Source: Amycolatopsis echigonensis | GTDB lineage: Bacteria; Actinomycetota; Actinomycetes; Mycobacteriales; Pseudonocardiaceae | Length of the DNA stretch: 64,000 bases | Reading direction: 5' to 3' | NCBI RefSeq assembly: GCF_014174495.1 | Contig: NZ_JACJHR010000049.1 | Coordinates: 1 to 64,000 of the forward strand | Made by a program: the position numbers and the translations under genes | Part shown: positions 24,343 through 32,602 of the stretch, piece by piece | How the letters are laid out: the number at the start of each line of letters is the position of its first letter | Numbering within the stretch: the first letter of the stretch is position 1 | The notes under the pieces: generated by a model | What the model was told of the DNA's origin: nothing | Database searches by the model: none | Seen by the model: only the letters and a program-made list of their open reading frames with translations

Positions 24343-25401
24343 CTACGCCGCCTGTGCAGTCGCGAGAGGACGCAGGTTGGCCAGTACGGCGCGCGCGGCA
24401 GTCGCGAGTGCGCCCTTCGGGGGCAGGTCGAACTCGCCGGATTCCAAAGTGGTGGCCACTCGACGTTCCGGAGCCACAGCGGCGACCAAGGGCGGGCCCA
24501 GCATGCCCGCGGTCTGCGAGGCCGGGACACCGTCGATCCGCTGTCCACTTGCGACGACCGCGAACCGCTCGGTGTGCGGGCGGAGGTAGTTCAGGACCTG
24601 CTTCGCCGCCATGCAGGCTCGGAATTCGACGGGAACGACGAGCACCACCAAGTCGGCGACCGACGCGACGGCAACGGTGCCATCGTCGAAATGCCGGGGT
24701 AAATCGCAGACGACCGTCCGGCCAGCGCGGCTGCCCGCGGCGACCACAGCGGACAAGGCGCGCGGAGTCGGGCCGTCGCCGGAGCGACCGCAGGACAGCA
24801 CGGGGAGCTCGCCACGGCTGGGGAGCGACGCGATCAGCGACGGCACAGAGACTCGGCCGGACAGCCGGACTTCGGGCCACCGCAGGCCTTTCGTGTGTTC
24901 CAGGCCTAACGGGAGATCCAATCCTCCGCCGAGCGGGTCGCAGTCGACTAAGAGCGCGGGCCCGGTGCGGGCGGCTTCGACAGCGACCGCCGCGGCCAGC
25001 ACAGAGGTGCCGGAACCGCCTCGGCCGCCGACGAAAGCGATGACTGGGCCCGGAGATTCGGCTGGTGCGTCGGTGACATCGGCGAACGCGCCGGTCAAGC
25101 CCGCTTCGTCGTCGGGCAGGCTGAAGACTCGGCGGGCGCCGAGCGCGGCTGCGCGCCGCCAGGTCTCCAGACCGGGCGCGCCTTTGCAGACGAGCACGAC
25201 ACTGTCGCGCGCTGGCATCGGCGGACTGCCGCCAGTGATGTCCTCGTCCAGCACCACGAGCGGAGCTCGGGTCCATCGTCCTCGTGCGGCGGCCAAGTCT
25301 GGCGCGTGGTCGAACTCGCAACCGACTACGGCGGCGATGCGGCGGATCTCTTCGAACACGGTTCCCTCGCCGGAGACGACGAGCGGTTGTGCGGTGGCCA
25401 T
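24343..25401 (-). CDS. ssd: Septum-site-determining protein Ssd / CpaE-like
   Basis: 352 residues, first gene of the Tad operon. A receiver-like N-terminal region is followed by a MinD/ParA-type domain starting IAFVGGRGGSGTS, with LLVDCDPLGGGLDL as the switch/Walker B region. The deviant Walker A of this family normally has KGGxGKS/T; here both lysines are missing, so ATPase activity is doubtful. In M. tuberculosis the counterpart (Rv3660c) affects septation when overproduced. ATG at 25401 has a GGGGAGGGG ribosome-binding site. Two DnaA boxes lie 83-109 bases upstream. Confidence 0.87.
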   Translation of the reverse strand: MATAQPLVVSGEGTVFEEIRRIAAVVGCEFDHAPDLAAARGRWTRAPLVVLDEDITGGSPPMPARDSVVLVCKGAPGLETWRRAAALGARRVFSLPDDEAGLTGAFADVTDAPAESPGPVIAFVGGRGGSGTSVLAAAVAVEAARTGPALLVDCDPLGGGLDLPLGLEHTKGLRWPEVRLSGRVSVPSLIASLPSRGELPVLSCGRSGDGPTPRALSAVVAAGSRAGRTVVCDLPRHFDDGTVAVASVADLVVLVVPVEFRACMAAKQVLNYLRPHTERFAVVASGQRIDGVPASQTAGMLGPPLVAAVAPERRVATTLESGEFDLPPKGALATAARAVLANLRPLATAQAA

Positions 25402-25834
25402 GTGCCCCTCCCCTGGGTCTCGTGGGCCGGACTTCCACCGTCGCCCGCCGCCGGAGCCCGCGGCAATGCCCGTTTTTCCGTCATGTGGATAACCCGGGTG
25501 TTGTGGACAACTCGGCGGACGAAATCGATCCAGTACCGCCTGAGTGTCCGCCCGCACCAGACAATGCACGGCTGCGCGCATTCGATCGAGAAAACGATTG
25601 CCGCGGAGAAACTCCGGAAAATCAAGTGGAAAGAAGTAAATTTGCCGCACCGAGAGGAGTAACCGACACCACAGCCGGAGAAAACACCGGAAAGGTAAGC
25701 GTGCGGTTAATTGATCTTGCTTCTGCGGCGCGCGTCGAGCGACCACGACCGCCCAGGTCAGCACGGGGAACACCGGTCGCGCAAAGACTTCCGGGCAGAC
25801 CTGAAAATTGTTCGCCAATGCGGGAAAACGAGGG
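25402..25834. other. AT-richer intergenic region upstream of ssd
   Basis: About 430 bases between ssd and the 6C RNA, clearly more AT-rich than the surroundings (25590-25720 and 25795-25835 in particular). It carries two DnaA boxes and the presumed ssd/Tad promoter. No coding sequence with a ribosome-binding site is seen. Confidence 0.5.
25484..25510 (-). promoter_or_regulatory. Pair of DnaA boxes
   Basis: TTATCCACA (25492-25484, minus) is the exact E. coli consensus, and TTGTCCACA (25510-25502, minus) is the exact actinomycete consensus. Same orientation, 18 bases between starts, upstream of ssd. Confidence 0.65.
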
Positions 25835-25931
25835 AGAATAGAAGGCGGCCCTCGCCAGGGGGGAGGGACGAGGGCCGCCAGGGGTTCAGCCCCGGGGGGT
25901 CGGACTGAACCGGCCCGGTTCACGACCGGGT
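25835..25931 (-). ncRNA. 6C small RNA
   Basis: On the minus strand, two stable stem-loops each expose a run of six cytosines: GGTTCAG/CTGAACC (25911-25905 with 25889-25883) and GGCGGCCCTCG/CGAGGGCCGCC (25879-25869 with 25854-25844). The second is followed by TTCTATTCT and acts as terminator. A short third hairpin (CCCGGT/ACCGGG) lies at the 5' end. A TACAGT -10-like hexamer (25943-25938) predicts a start near 25931, giving ~97 nt. The 6C RNA (B11) of M. tuberculosis sits between Rv3660c and Rv3661, exactly as here between ssd and the HAD gene. Its C-rich loops are thought to pair with G-rich mRNA sites. Confidence 0.88.
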
Positions 25932-26095
25932 CTGCTCACTGTAACTCCATTAGCTAAGAGTTGGCTGTGTGAGTGACACATACGATTCGATAACGGCACT
26001 CGAGACCGCGAGCGAGGCGATGTCATCGATTTTCCGGCCGTCGCCACGACCGGTGTGCTGCCAACAACGGCGCGCGGTACGCCTATCCTGATCAC

Positions 26096-26917
26096 GTGGC
26101 CGAACCCCGCAGCGAAGAAGCACCCCGGCGCGTAGCCGCCTTCTTCGATCTCGACAAGACGATCATCGCGTCGTCCAGCGCGCTCGCGTTCAGCAAGCCG
26201 TTGCTGCGCGAGGGACTGATCAACCGTCGCGCGGCGCTGCGAAGTGCTTACGCGCAACTGGTTTTCTCTCTCGCCGGCGCGGACGCGGACAAGACCGAGC
26301 GGATGCGCGCCGAGGTTTCCGCGTTGTGCGCGGGCTGGGATGTGGCGCAGGTTTCGGCGATCGTGCGCGAAACCTTGCACGACGTGGTCGATCCGCTCGT
26401 GTACGTCGAAGCGACCGACCTCATCGCACAGCACCTCGCCGACGGACACGACGTGATCGTGCTGTCCGCGACCGGCGAGGAGGTCGCCGCGCCGGTCGCC
26501 GAGATGCTCGGCGCGACCCGCTGCGTCGCCACTCGCATGGAGATCGTCGACGGCCGCTACTCCGGCGAGGTCGATTTCTATTGCTACGGCGAGAACAAGG
26601 CCGTCGCCGCGAAGCAGCAAGCCGCCACGCACGGCTACGACCTCGCGGACTGCTTCGCCTACACCGATTCCAGCACCGACATCCCCCTGCTGGAGGTGGT
26701 GGGTCACCCGCACGCGGTGAACCCGGACAAACTGCTGCGCCGCACCGCGGAGGAACACGGCTGGCCGGTCCTCACGTTCGAGCGGCCGATGTCCTTGCGC
26801 ACCCGGATCCCGGCGAAGTCGGCGGGGATGGTCGCGCTCGGCGTGGGCGCGGTCGCGGCGGGCGCTACCTGGTACAGCCTCAGCCGTCGCCGCCGGTCTC
26901 GCGGCACCGAAAACTGA
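26096..26917 (+). CDS. HAD-IB family phosphatase (SerB-like), membrane-anchored
   Basis: 273 residues. HAD motif I AAFFDLDKTII, motif II VLSATGE and motif III/IV region YTDSSTDIPLLEVV are present, with the HAD-IB cap between I and II. The C-terminus has a hydrophobic segment (VALGVGAVAAGATWYSL) followed by Arg-rich residues, suggesting a tail anchor. A phosphomonoester substrate is likely but not identifiable. A TATCCT hexamer ends 8 bases before the GTG start, so the transcript is probably leaderless. Counterpart of Rv3661. Confidence 0.85.
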   Translation: MAEPRSEEAPRRVAAFFDLDKTIIASSSALAFSKPLLREGLINRRAALRSAYAQLVFSLAGADADKTERMRAEVSALCAGWDVAQVSAIVRETLHDVVDPLVYVEATDLIAQHLADGHDVIVLSATGEEVAAPVAEMLGATRCVATRMEIVDGRYSGEVDFYCYGENKAVAAKQQAATHGYDLADCFAYTDSSTDIPLLEVVGHPHAVNPDKLLRRTAEEHGWPVLTFERPMSLRTRIPAKSAGMVALGVGAVAAGATWYSLSRRRRSRGTEN

Positions 26918-27521
26918 GCACCCGCGTGGCGGTACCCATCCTCCGGTTTCCGCAGCTAGGCCCGTTGCTGAGGGTGTTGTCGTCACCGGATCGAGCCTCT
27001 GTACCGGTGCACCCGTACGCGCACTTGAAGTGACCGGGCTCACGGCGTAGAAAGTAGGTGCGGACGTTGATTCGGCCAGGACAGAGGTAGAAGAGAAGCC
27101 TCTGTCACCCCGGGCAACCTCCGTGCGCGGACTCCGGGTACCCACGCGCAGCACGCCGCGGGAGGCTCGTCGTCTAGGGACTGCGTACCGGGACGCCGGA
27201 CGCCGAGTCCATGAAGGTACGACCAGAGTTGCACGCTTGGTCGCCCGAGATGTCCGCGCTGACTGGCGGTGCCCGTTGGCCCCTGGCTTACGGGTGCCGC
27301 CAGTGTTATGTCCGCACCCACGCGCAGCGGACCGAGCCGGTCTCGAAGAAATCCGCGCGCACCCGGACCCCGTCCTCCCAGGTGAACCCTCTCGTTCCTG
27401 CGCTCGGCCGATGGACAACCCCGTGTCGCGGTGAGTAGCTTCCCGATACCGGTGCTGCCCGGTGGACGCTTCACGACTCGCGTCCGCACCCGCGGCGGCA
27501 CGCGACACTGGGAGGCAATTC
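26918..27521. other. 604-base leader/promoter region before nagZ
   Basis: No credible gene. Two hairpins stand out: GACAGAGG/CCTCTGTC (27080-27087 with 27099-27106), and an imperfect 15-bp stem ACTGGCGG..CCGCCAGT (27262-27304). They do not match a riboswitch I know. The promoter of the muropeptide cluster must lie here. Confidence 0.45.
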
Positions 27522-29354
27522 GTGACGAACCGACTCGCGCGCACGCGGAGGATGCAGGTGTTCGCCGTTCCCCTTGCGGGGGTGCTCGCCGTCGGGGGGT
27601 TGAGTTCCTCGGCGTTCGCCGCGCCGAAACCGCCGCAGCAGACACCGCAGCAGGCGACCGCCCAGCTCGACGCCGCGGCCACGCGGGCGCTGCGCGGCAT
27701 GAGCCTCGAAGAAAAAGTGGGGCAGCTGTTCGTCACGTGGGTGAACGGCAAGTCCGCGGACGAGGTCAACCCGAAGAACCAAACCGACTTCGGCGTCGAC
27801 ACTCCCGCGCAGGCCGTGCAGAAGTACCACCTCGGCGGCGTCATCTACTTCAACAACACCAGCCGCGACAACTTCGACGACCCGGCCCAGGTCGCGAAGC
27901 TGTCCAACGGCCTGCAGCGCGCGGCGATCTCGAGCGGCGCGCACATCCCGCTGCAGATCGGCACCGACCAGGAGGGCGGCACGGTCACGCGGATGGGCGC
28001 GCCGGCCACCGAGTTCCCCAACTCGATGGCGATCGCCGCAGGCCGCGATACCGGCGACGCGACCAAGGCCGCCACGATCCTGGGCCACGAGCTGCGCGCG
28101 GTCGGCATCAACCAGGACTACGCACCGGACGCGGACGTCAACTCCAACCCGGCCAACCCGGTCATCGGCGTCCGGTCGTTCTCCGGACGGCCCGACCTGG
28201 CCAGCAGTTTCGTCACCGCGGAGGTCAAGGGCTACCAGGATTCCGGTCCGGCGAACCAGACCGTCTCGTCCACCGCGAAGCATTTCCCCGGCCACGGCGA
28301 CGCGGCCACCGACAGCCACACCGGACTGCCGAAGATCAACCGCACCGAGGAACAGTGGCGGGCGATCGACGTGCCGCCGTTCAAGGCCGCGATCGCCGCC
28401 GGCATCGACTCGATCATGAGCGCGCACATCCAGTTCCCGAGCCTCGACCCGTCCGGTGAGCCGGCGACGCTGTCGAAGCCGATCATCACCGGCAAGCTGC
28501 GCGGCGAACTCGGCTACAACGGGGTCGTGATCACCGACTCGCTCGAGATGCAGGGCGTGCGGGAGCTGCACAGCGACGCGGAAATCCCGGTCCTCGCCTT
28601 GAAAGCCGGAGTGGACCAGCTGCTCATGCCGGTGCATCTGGACGTCGCGATCAACTCTGTGCTCGCCGCGGTGAAGTCCGGCGACCTGCCGATGCAGCGG
28701 ATCGACCAGAGCGTGCTGCGGGTGCTGAAGCTCAAGCTGAAGCGCGGAATCCTGTACTCGCCGTTCACCAACCCGGCGCAGGTCATGAAGAAGGTCGGCA
28801 CGCCGGAGCACCTGGCCACCGCGCAGGGCATCGCCGACCGGTCGGTCACCGCGATCGCCAACGACGCCGGGGTGCTGCCGCTCAAGCAGAAGCCGTCGAG
28901 CGTGCTGGTCACCGGGTGGGGCGTGACCACGACTCAAACGCTTGCCGACCGCTTCACCGCGCACGGTACGAAGGCGACCGCGCTGGCCACCGGCCAGACG
29001 CCGACCGACGCGCAGATCGCCGAAGCCGCCTCAGCCGCGAAGCAGAACGACGTCGTCGTGGTGCTGACCAACAATCTCGGCGGTTTCCCCTTGCAGGGCA
29101 AGCTTCTTCAGGCACTGATGGACACCGGCAAGCCGGTGGTGGCGGTCGCCGCGCAGATCCCGTACGACGCCGGGTACGCGAACCCGGTGCCGACCTGGCT
29201 CGCCACCTACGGCTACATCACGCCGTCGCTCGAAGCGCTGGCCAAGGTCGTGCTCGGCGAGACGAAGCCCAGCGGGAAGCTGCCGGTCGACGTCCCGGCC
29301 GGGGCGGACGTGCACACCGTCAAATACCCCTTCGGACACGGACTGACCTGGTGA
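27522..29354 (+). CDS. nagZ: Secreted beta-N-acetylglucosaminidase, glycoside hydrolase family 3
   Basis: 610 residues. Signal peptide from GTG 27522 (ribosome-binding site GGGAGG): basic start, hydrophobic core VPLAGVLAVGGL, likely cut at SAFA/AP. The GH3 barrel carries the NagZ loop KHFPGHGDAATDSH (His-Asp acid/base dyad) and nucleophile Asp in VVITDSLEM. A C-terminal GH3 domain follows, as in Gram-positive NagZ (B. subtilis YbbD). It would remove GlcNAc from muropeptides outside the cell. Its stop overlaps the namZ GTG start (GTGA). Confidence 0.92.
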   Translation: MTNRLARTRRMQVFAVPLAGVLAVGGLSSSAFAAPKPPQQTPQQATAQLDAAATRALRGMSLEEKVGQLFVTWVNGKSADEVNPKNQTDFGVDTPAQAVQKYHLGGVIYFNNTSRDNFDDPAQVAKLSNGLQRAAISSGAHIPLQIGTDQEGGTVTRMGAPATEFPNSMAIAAGRDTGDATKAATILGHELRAVGINQDYAPDADVNSNPANPVIGVRSFSGRPDLASSFVTAEVKGYQDSGPANQTVSSTAKHFPGHGDAATDSHTGLPKINRTEEQWRAIDVPPFKAAIAAGIDSIMSAHIQFPSLDPSGEPATLSKPIITGKLRGELGYNGVVITDSLEMQGVRELHSDAEIPVLALKAGVDQLLMPVHLDVAINSVLAAVKSGDLPMQRIDQSVLRVLKLKLKRGILYSPFTNPAQVMKKVGTPEHLATAQGIADRSVTAIANDAGVLPLKQKPSSVLVTGWGVTTTQTLADRFTAHGTKATALATGQTPTDAQIAEAASAAKQNDVVVVLTNNLGGFPLQGKLLQALMDTGKPVVAVAAQIPYDAGYANPVPTWLATYGYITPSLEALAKVVLGETKPSGKLPVDVPAGADVHTVKYPFGHGLTW

Positions 29355-30625
29355 CTCTCAACCGCAGGAATTTCCTGGCCGTTCCGGCTCTCGCTGTCCC
29401 AGTACTGGCGAGCGGCTCAGCAGCGGCACAGGCATCCGAGCCGCAGCCGGAGCAAAACCCGCTGGAACACCGGGTACTCACCGGTGCTGAACAGCTCGCC
29501 GCGCAGGGCTGGAGTCCGCTCGCCGGACGCAAGCTAGGCGTGCTGTCCAATCCGACGGGCGTGCTCGCCAACGGCGATCACATTGTCGACTCGATGGTCG
29601 CGGCGGGCGTACGTCCCGTCGCGGCCTTCGGGCCCGAGCACGGCTTTCGCGGCAGCGCGCAAGCCGGTGGCTCCCAAGGCGACTACACCGACCCGCGCGC
29701 CGGTATCCCGGTGTATGACGCGTACGGCGCTAACCCGACGAAACTCGCTTCGCTGTTCCAGAAGGCCGGACTAGACACTGTCGTCTTCGACATCGCTGAC
29801 GTCGGCGCGCGCTTCTACACCTACATCTGGTCGCTGTACACGGCGATGGTCGCTGCCGCGAAGGTCAACGCGACCTTCGTCGTTCTAGATCGGCCAAACC
29901 CCATCGGCGGACGACTGTCCGGCCCAGTGCTGGACCCGAAATTCTCGTCCGGCGTCGGGCTGAAGCCGATCGCGCAGCAGCACGGCATGACCGTCGGCGA
30001 GCTGGCGCGGTTCTTCGCCGCTGAGTTCCTTCCCGGCGAAGGCGTGAAGCTGGCGAAGCTCGAAGTCGTCCAGGTACGCGGCTGGCGACGCGACAGCTTC
30101 TTCGCCGACACCGGTCTTCGTTGGGTCCTGCCGAGCCCCAACATGCCGACGCCGGACACCGCCCTCGTGTACCCGGGCACAGGCATGTTCGAGGGCACGG
30201 TGTTCTCCGAAGGACGCGGGACAACGCGGCCGTTCGAGATCATCGGCGCGCCCGGTCTCGACTGGCGTTGGCGCGAGGAACTCGAGAAGCTCCGCCTGCC
30301 GGGCGCGGCGTTCCGCGAGATCTACTTCGTGCCCACCTTCGGCAAGTTCGTGAACGAGCCTTGCGGCGGCGTACAAGTCACCGTCACCGATCCGCGGGCC
30401 TTCGACGCGATCAGCACCACCGTCTCGATGTTCGTGACGGCGAAGCGCATCGCACCCGACAAGTTCGGCTGGCGGCCGGACCACATGATCGACAAGCTGT
30501 CCGGATCCGCGCGGCTGCGCACCATGGTCGACGCCGGCGCCGGGGTCGACGAGATCACCGGCGCGTGGCGCGCCGAACTCGCCGACTTCGCCCGCAGACG
30601 CCGCCCCTACCTGATCTATCGCTGA
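29351..30625 (+). CDS. namZ: Exo-beta-N-acetylmuramidase NamZ (DUF1343)
   Basis: 424 residues. The signal sequence has an NRRNFLA start (Tat-like) and cuts near SAAAQA. DUF1343 hallmarks are present: LGVLSNPTGV, FGPEHGFRG, VFDIADVGARFYTY, VLDRPNPIGG, WVLPSPNMPT, and YPGTGMFEGT, then SEGRGTTRPFE. NamZ (B. subtilis YbbC) releases terminal MurNAc from peptidoglycan fragments. It is translationally coupled to nagZ and precedes the amiE-like gene by 11 bases. Confidence 0.92.
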   Translation: MTLNRRNFLAVPALAVPVLASGSAAAQASEPQPEQNPLEHRVLTGAEQLAAQGWSPLAGRKLGVLSNPTGVLANGDHIVDSMVAAGVRPVAAFGPEHGFRGSAQAGGSQGDYTDPRAGIPVYDAYGANPTKLASLFQKAGLDTVVFDIADVGARFYTYIWSLYTAMVAAAKVNATFVVLDRPNPIGGRLSGPVLDPKFSSGVGLKPIAQQHGMTVGELARFFAAEFLPGEGVKLAKLEVVQVRGWRRDSFFADTGLRWVLPSPNMPTPDTALVYPGTGMFEGTVFSEGRGTTRPFEIIGAPGLDWRWREELEKLRLPGAAFREIYFVPTFGKFVNEPCGGVQVTVTDPRAFDAISTTVSMFVTAKRIAPDKFGWRPDHMIDKLSGSARLRTMVDAGAGVDEITGAWRAELADFARRRRPYLIYR

Positions 30626-30636
30626 GGAGAGCGGCC

Positions 30637-32391
30637 ATGCGTGCTAGGAAAGTGCTCGTCGCGACGTTGGCCGTCCTGGTCGCGGCCACGACGACCGCGG
30701 GAGCAGCCACTATCGACAACCGACACGGCGGCTTCGCCGGGCGCTTCGACCGTCCGCAGCACGGGTTCGCCCCGGCGAGCACGACGCTGCGGGACGGCAG
30801 CCCGGGCGAGGTCAACCTCGATCCACAGCCGATTCGCGACGCCGAGCAGTTCCTGAAGAGCTGGACGCAGCCGGACGCCAGCGGGCATCCGCATTTCTCC
30901 GGCGCGGTCGGCCTGCTCGCGCACGACGGCGTGATCGTGGATCGCTACGCCACCGGCGGCGCGCTCCGGTACGCCGACGCCAAGGGCACCGAACTGCCGC
31001 CGGACCAGCAGGTGCCGATGCGCGACGACACCATCTTCGACATGGCGTCGATCTCGAAGCTTTTCACCTCGATCGCCGCGCTGCAGCTGACCGAACAGGG
31101 CAAGCTGGACGTCAACGCCCCGGTCGTGCGCTATCTGCCGGAGTTCGGCGCCAACGGCAAGCAGGACGTCACCGTGCTGCAGCTACTCACGCACACCTCC
31201 GGCTTCGACGCCGACCCGTCACCGCCGCTCTGGCAGGGTTATCCGGATATCCCGTCGCGGCGGAAGGCGGTGCTCGACAGCCCGCTCAAGAACGCGCCGG
31301 GCAGCACGTATCTGTACTCCGACCTCAACATGCTGACGCTCGGCTTCCTGATCGAGAAGCTGTCCGGCAAGCCGCTGGACCAGGTGGTGCACGACCGCAT
31401 CACCGCGCCGCTCGGCATGGTCGACACGGGCTACAACCCGCCCGCGTCGAAGCTCCCCCGGATCGCCGCGACCGAGTACGAGACAACCCCGCCGCGCGGA
31501 CTCGTGCGCGGACAGGTGCACGACGAGAACGCCTGGTCGCTCGGCGGCGTCGCCGGGCACGCGGGCGTGTTTTCCACGGCGAGCGACATGGCTGTGCTCT
31601 CGCAGACCATCCTCAACGGCGGCAGCTACCGCGGGCACCGGATCCTGCGGCCGGACACCGTCACGAAGATGCTCACGAACTACAACCAGCGCTTCCCGGG
31701 CGACGAGCACGGGCTCGGCTTCGAGCTGGACCAGCCTTGGTACATGGGCGCGCTGGCGTCTCCGGTCAGCGCGGGCCACACCGGCTTCACCGGCACCACT
31801 CTGGTCATCGATCCCGAATCGCGGTCGTTCGCGCTGCTGCTCACCAACCGGGTGCACCCCACGCGCACCTGGGGTTCTATCAACACCGCACGCCAGGTCT
31901 GGGCAACCTCGCTCGCGAAGGCGATGGCCGTCCGGCCGGTCGAAGGCCCCGACGCTTGGTACGCGGGCCTCGGAAACAACAGCGTCGCTACGCTCAGTAC
32001 CCAACCGCTTCCAGCGGGTGCGCCACTGCGCGTGTCCTTCGCCGCTTTCGTCGACACTGAGGGCCCAAGCGACCCATTGCAGCTCGAATCGAGCACCGAC
32101 GGGGTTAATTGGCAACCTGTTCCGCTCCAGGCCCGTGGCCCAGGTGCACCCGACGACGAGACGACCGCACTCGGCGGACACGGGCACCGGTCCTGGTGGC
32201 GGGTGTCCGCGGAGGTGCCCGCGTCCGCCGCTACCACGCTCCGGTGGCGTTACAGCACCGACCCGAATTACACGGGACGGGGAGTCTCCCTCGATAGTGT
32301 GAAAGTCACCCAACGCGGCCAGGTCGTTCTCGATGGTGAGCGAAACCCCTCGGAACTGACCTCCGCGGGCTGGAAACTGAGCGCTCGGTAG
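30637..32391 (+). CDS. Secreted serine hydrolase of the beta-lactamase fold (AmiE-like)
   Basis: 584 residues. Signal peptide (KVLVATLAVLVAATTTAGA). The serine hydrolase domain has the SxxK motif in MASISKLFTS, a Tyr motif in YLYSDLNM and an HTG-like GHTGFTG box. In B. subtilis the gene next to nagZ and namZ encodes AmiE, an N-acetylmuramyl-L-alanine amidase of this fold, so peptide removal from MurNAc is the likely job. A beta-sandwich-like C-terminal extension (~430-584) with WWRVSAEVP and a late RGVSLDSVKV strand is not in AmiE. ATG at 30637 has a GAGGAG ribosome-binding site. Confidence 0.8.
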   Translation: MRARKVLVATLAVLVAATTTAGAATIDNRHGGFAGRFDRPQHGFAPASTTLRDGSPGEVNLDPQPIRDAEQFLKSWTQPDASGHPHFSGAVGLLAHDGVIVDRYATGGALRYADAKGTELPPDQQVPMRDDTIFDMASISKLFTSIAALQLTEQGKLDVNAPVVRYLPEFGANGKQDVTVLQLLTHTSGFDADPSPPLWQGYPDIPSRRKAVLDSPLKNAPGSTYLYSDLNMLTLGFLIEKLSGKPLDQVVHDRITAPLGMVDTGYNPPASKLPRIAATEYETTPPRGLVRGQVHDENAWSLGGVAGHAGVFSTASDMAVLSQTILNGGSYRGHRILRPDTVTKMLTNYNQRFPGDEHGLGFELDQPWYMGALASPVSAGHTGFTGTTLVIDPESRSFALLLTNRVHPTRTWGSINTARQVWATSLAKAMAVRPVEGPDAWYAGLGNNSVATLSTQPLPAGAPLRVSFAAFVDTEGPSDPLQLESSTDGVNWQPVPLQARGPGAPDDETTALGGHGHRSWWRVSAEVPASAATTLRWRYSTDPNYTGRGVSLDSVKVTQRGQVVLDGERNPSELTSAGWKLSAR

Positions 32392-32525
32392 CGGTCCGGC
32401 CGCGCGTTGCGACCTGCGCGGCCCCACTCAGTGGAACAACACTCCTTCGCTAGACACACTTAGTTGCCAAGTCGTTAGCTTGAGCTCGTTAACACGGTGG
32501 ACCCGGTTGGCGACTTTCTTGACAA

Positions 32526-32535
32526 CGATTAATCG
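32526..32535. promoter_or_regulatory. Candidate murR operator
   Basis: Perfect palindrome CGATTAATCG directly follows a TTGACA hexamer (32519-32524). A pair of CGTTA(G/A)C repeats lies just upstream (about 32473 and 32487). This suggests an autoregulatory site for the adjacent MurR-type repressor, but no clear -10 element is seen. Confidence 0.35.
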
Positions 32536-32602
32536 CAAACCGAAGTCCGCAGACACGGACGGGTTGTGGTTCTGCCGAAGGATGTGGGTAGCCTTGTCGC
32601 AA

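Noticed and set aside
25402-26095. Replication origin suggested by DnaA boxes and AT-rich DNA
   Set aside because: Only two boxes, no dnaA/dnaN/recF neighbours and a conserved non-origin gene order; regulation or titration is more likely.
27040-27645. Minus-strand open frame over the nagZ start
   Set aside because: Overlaps the nagZ signal peptide coding region and has low-complexity Arg/Pro composition.
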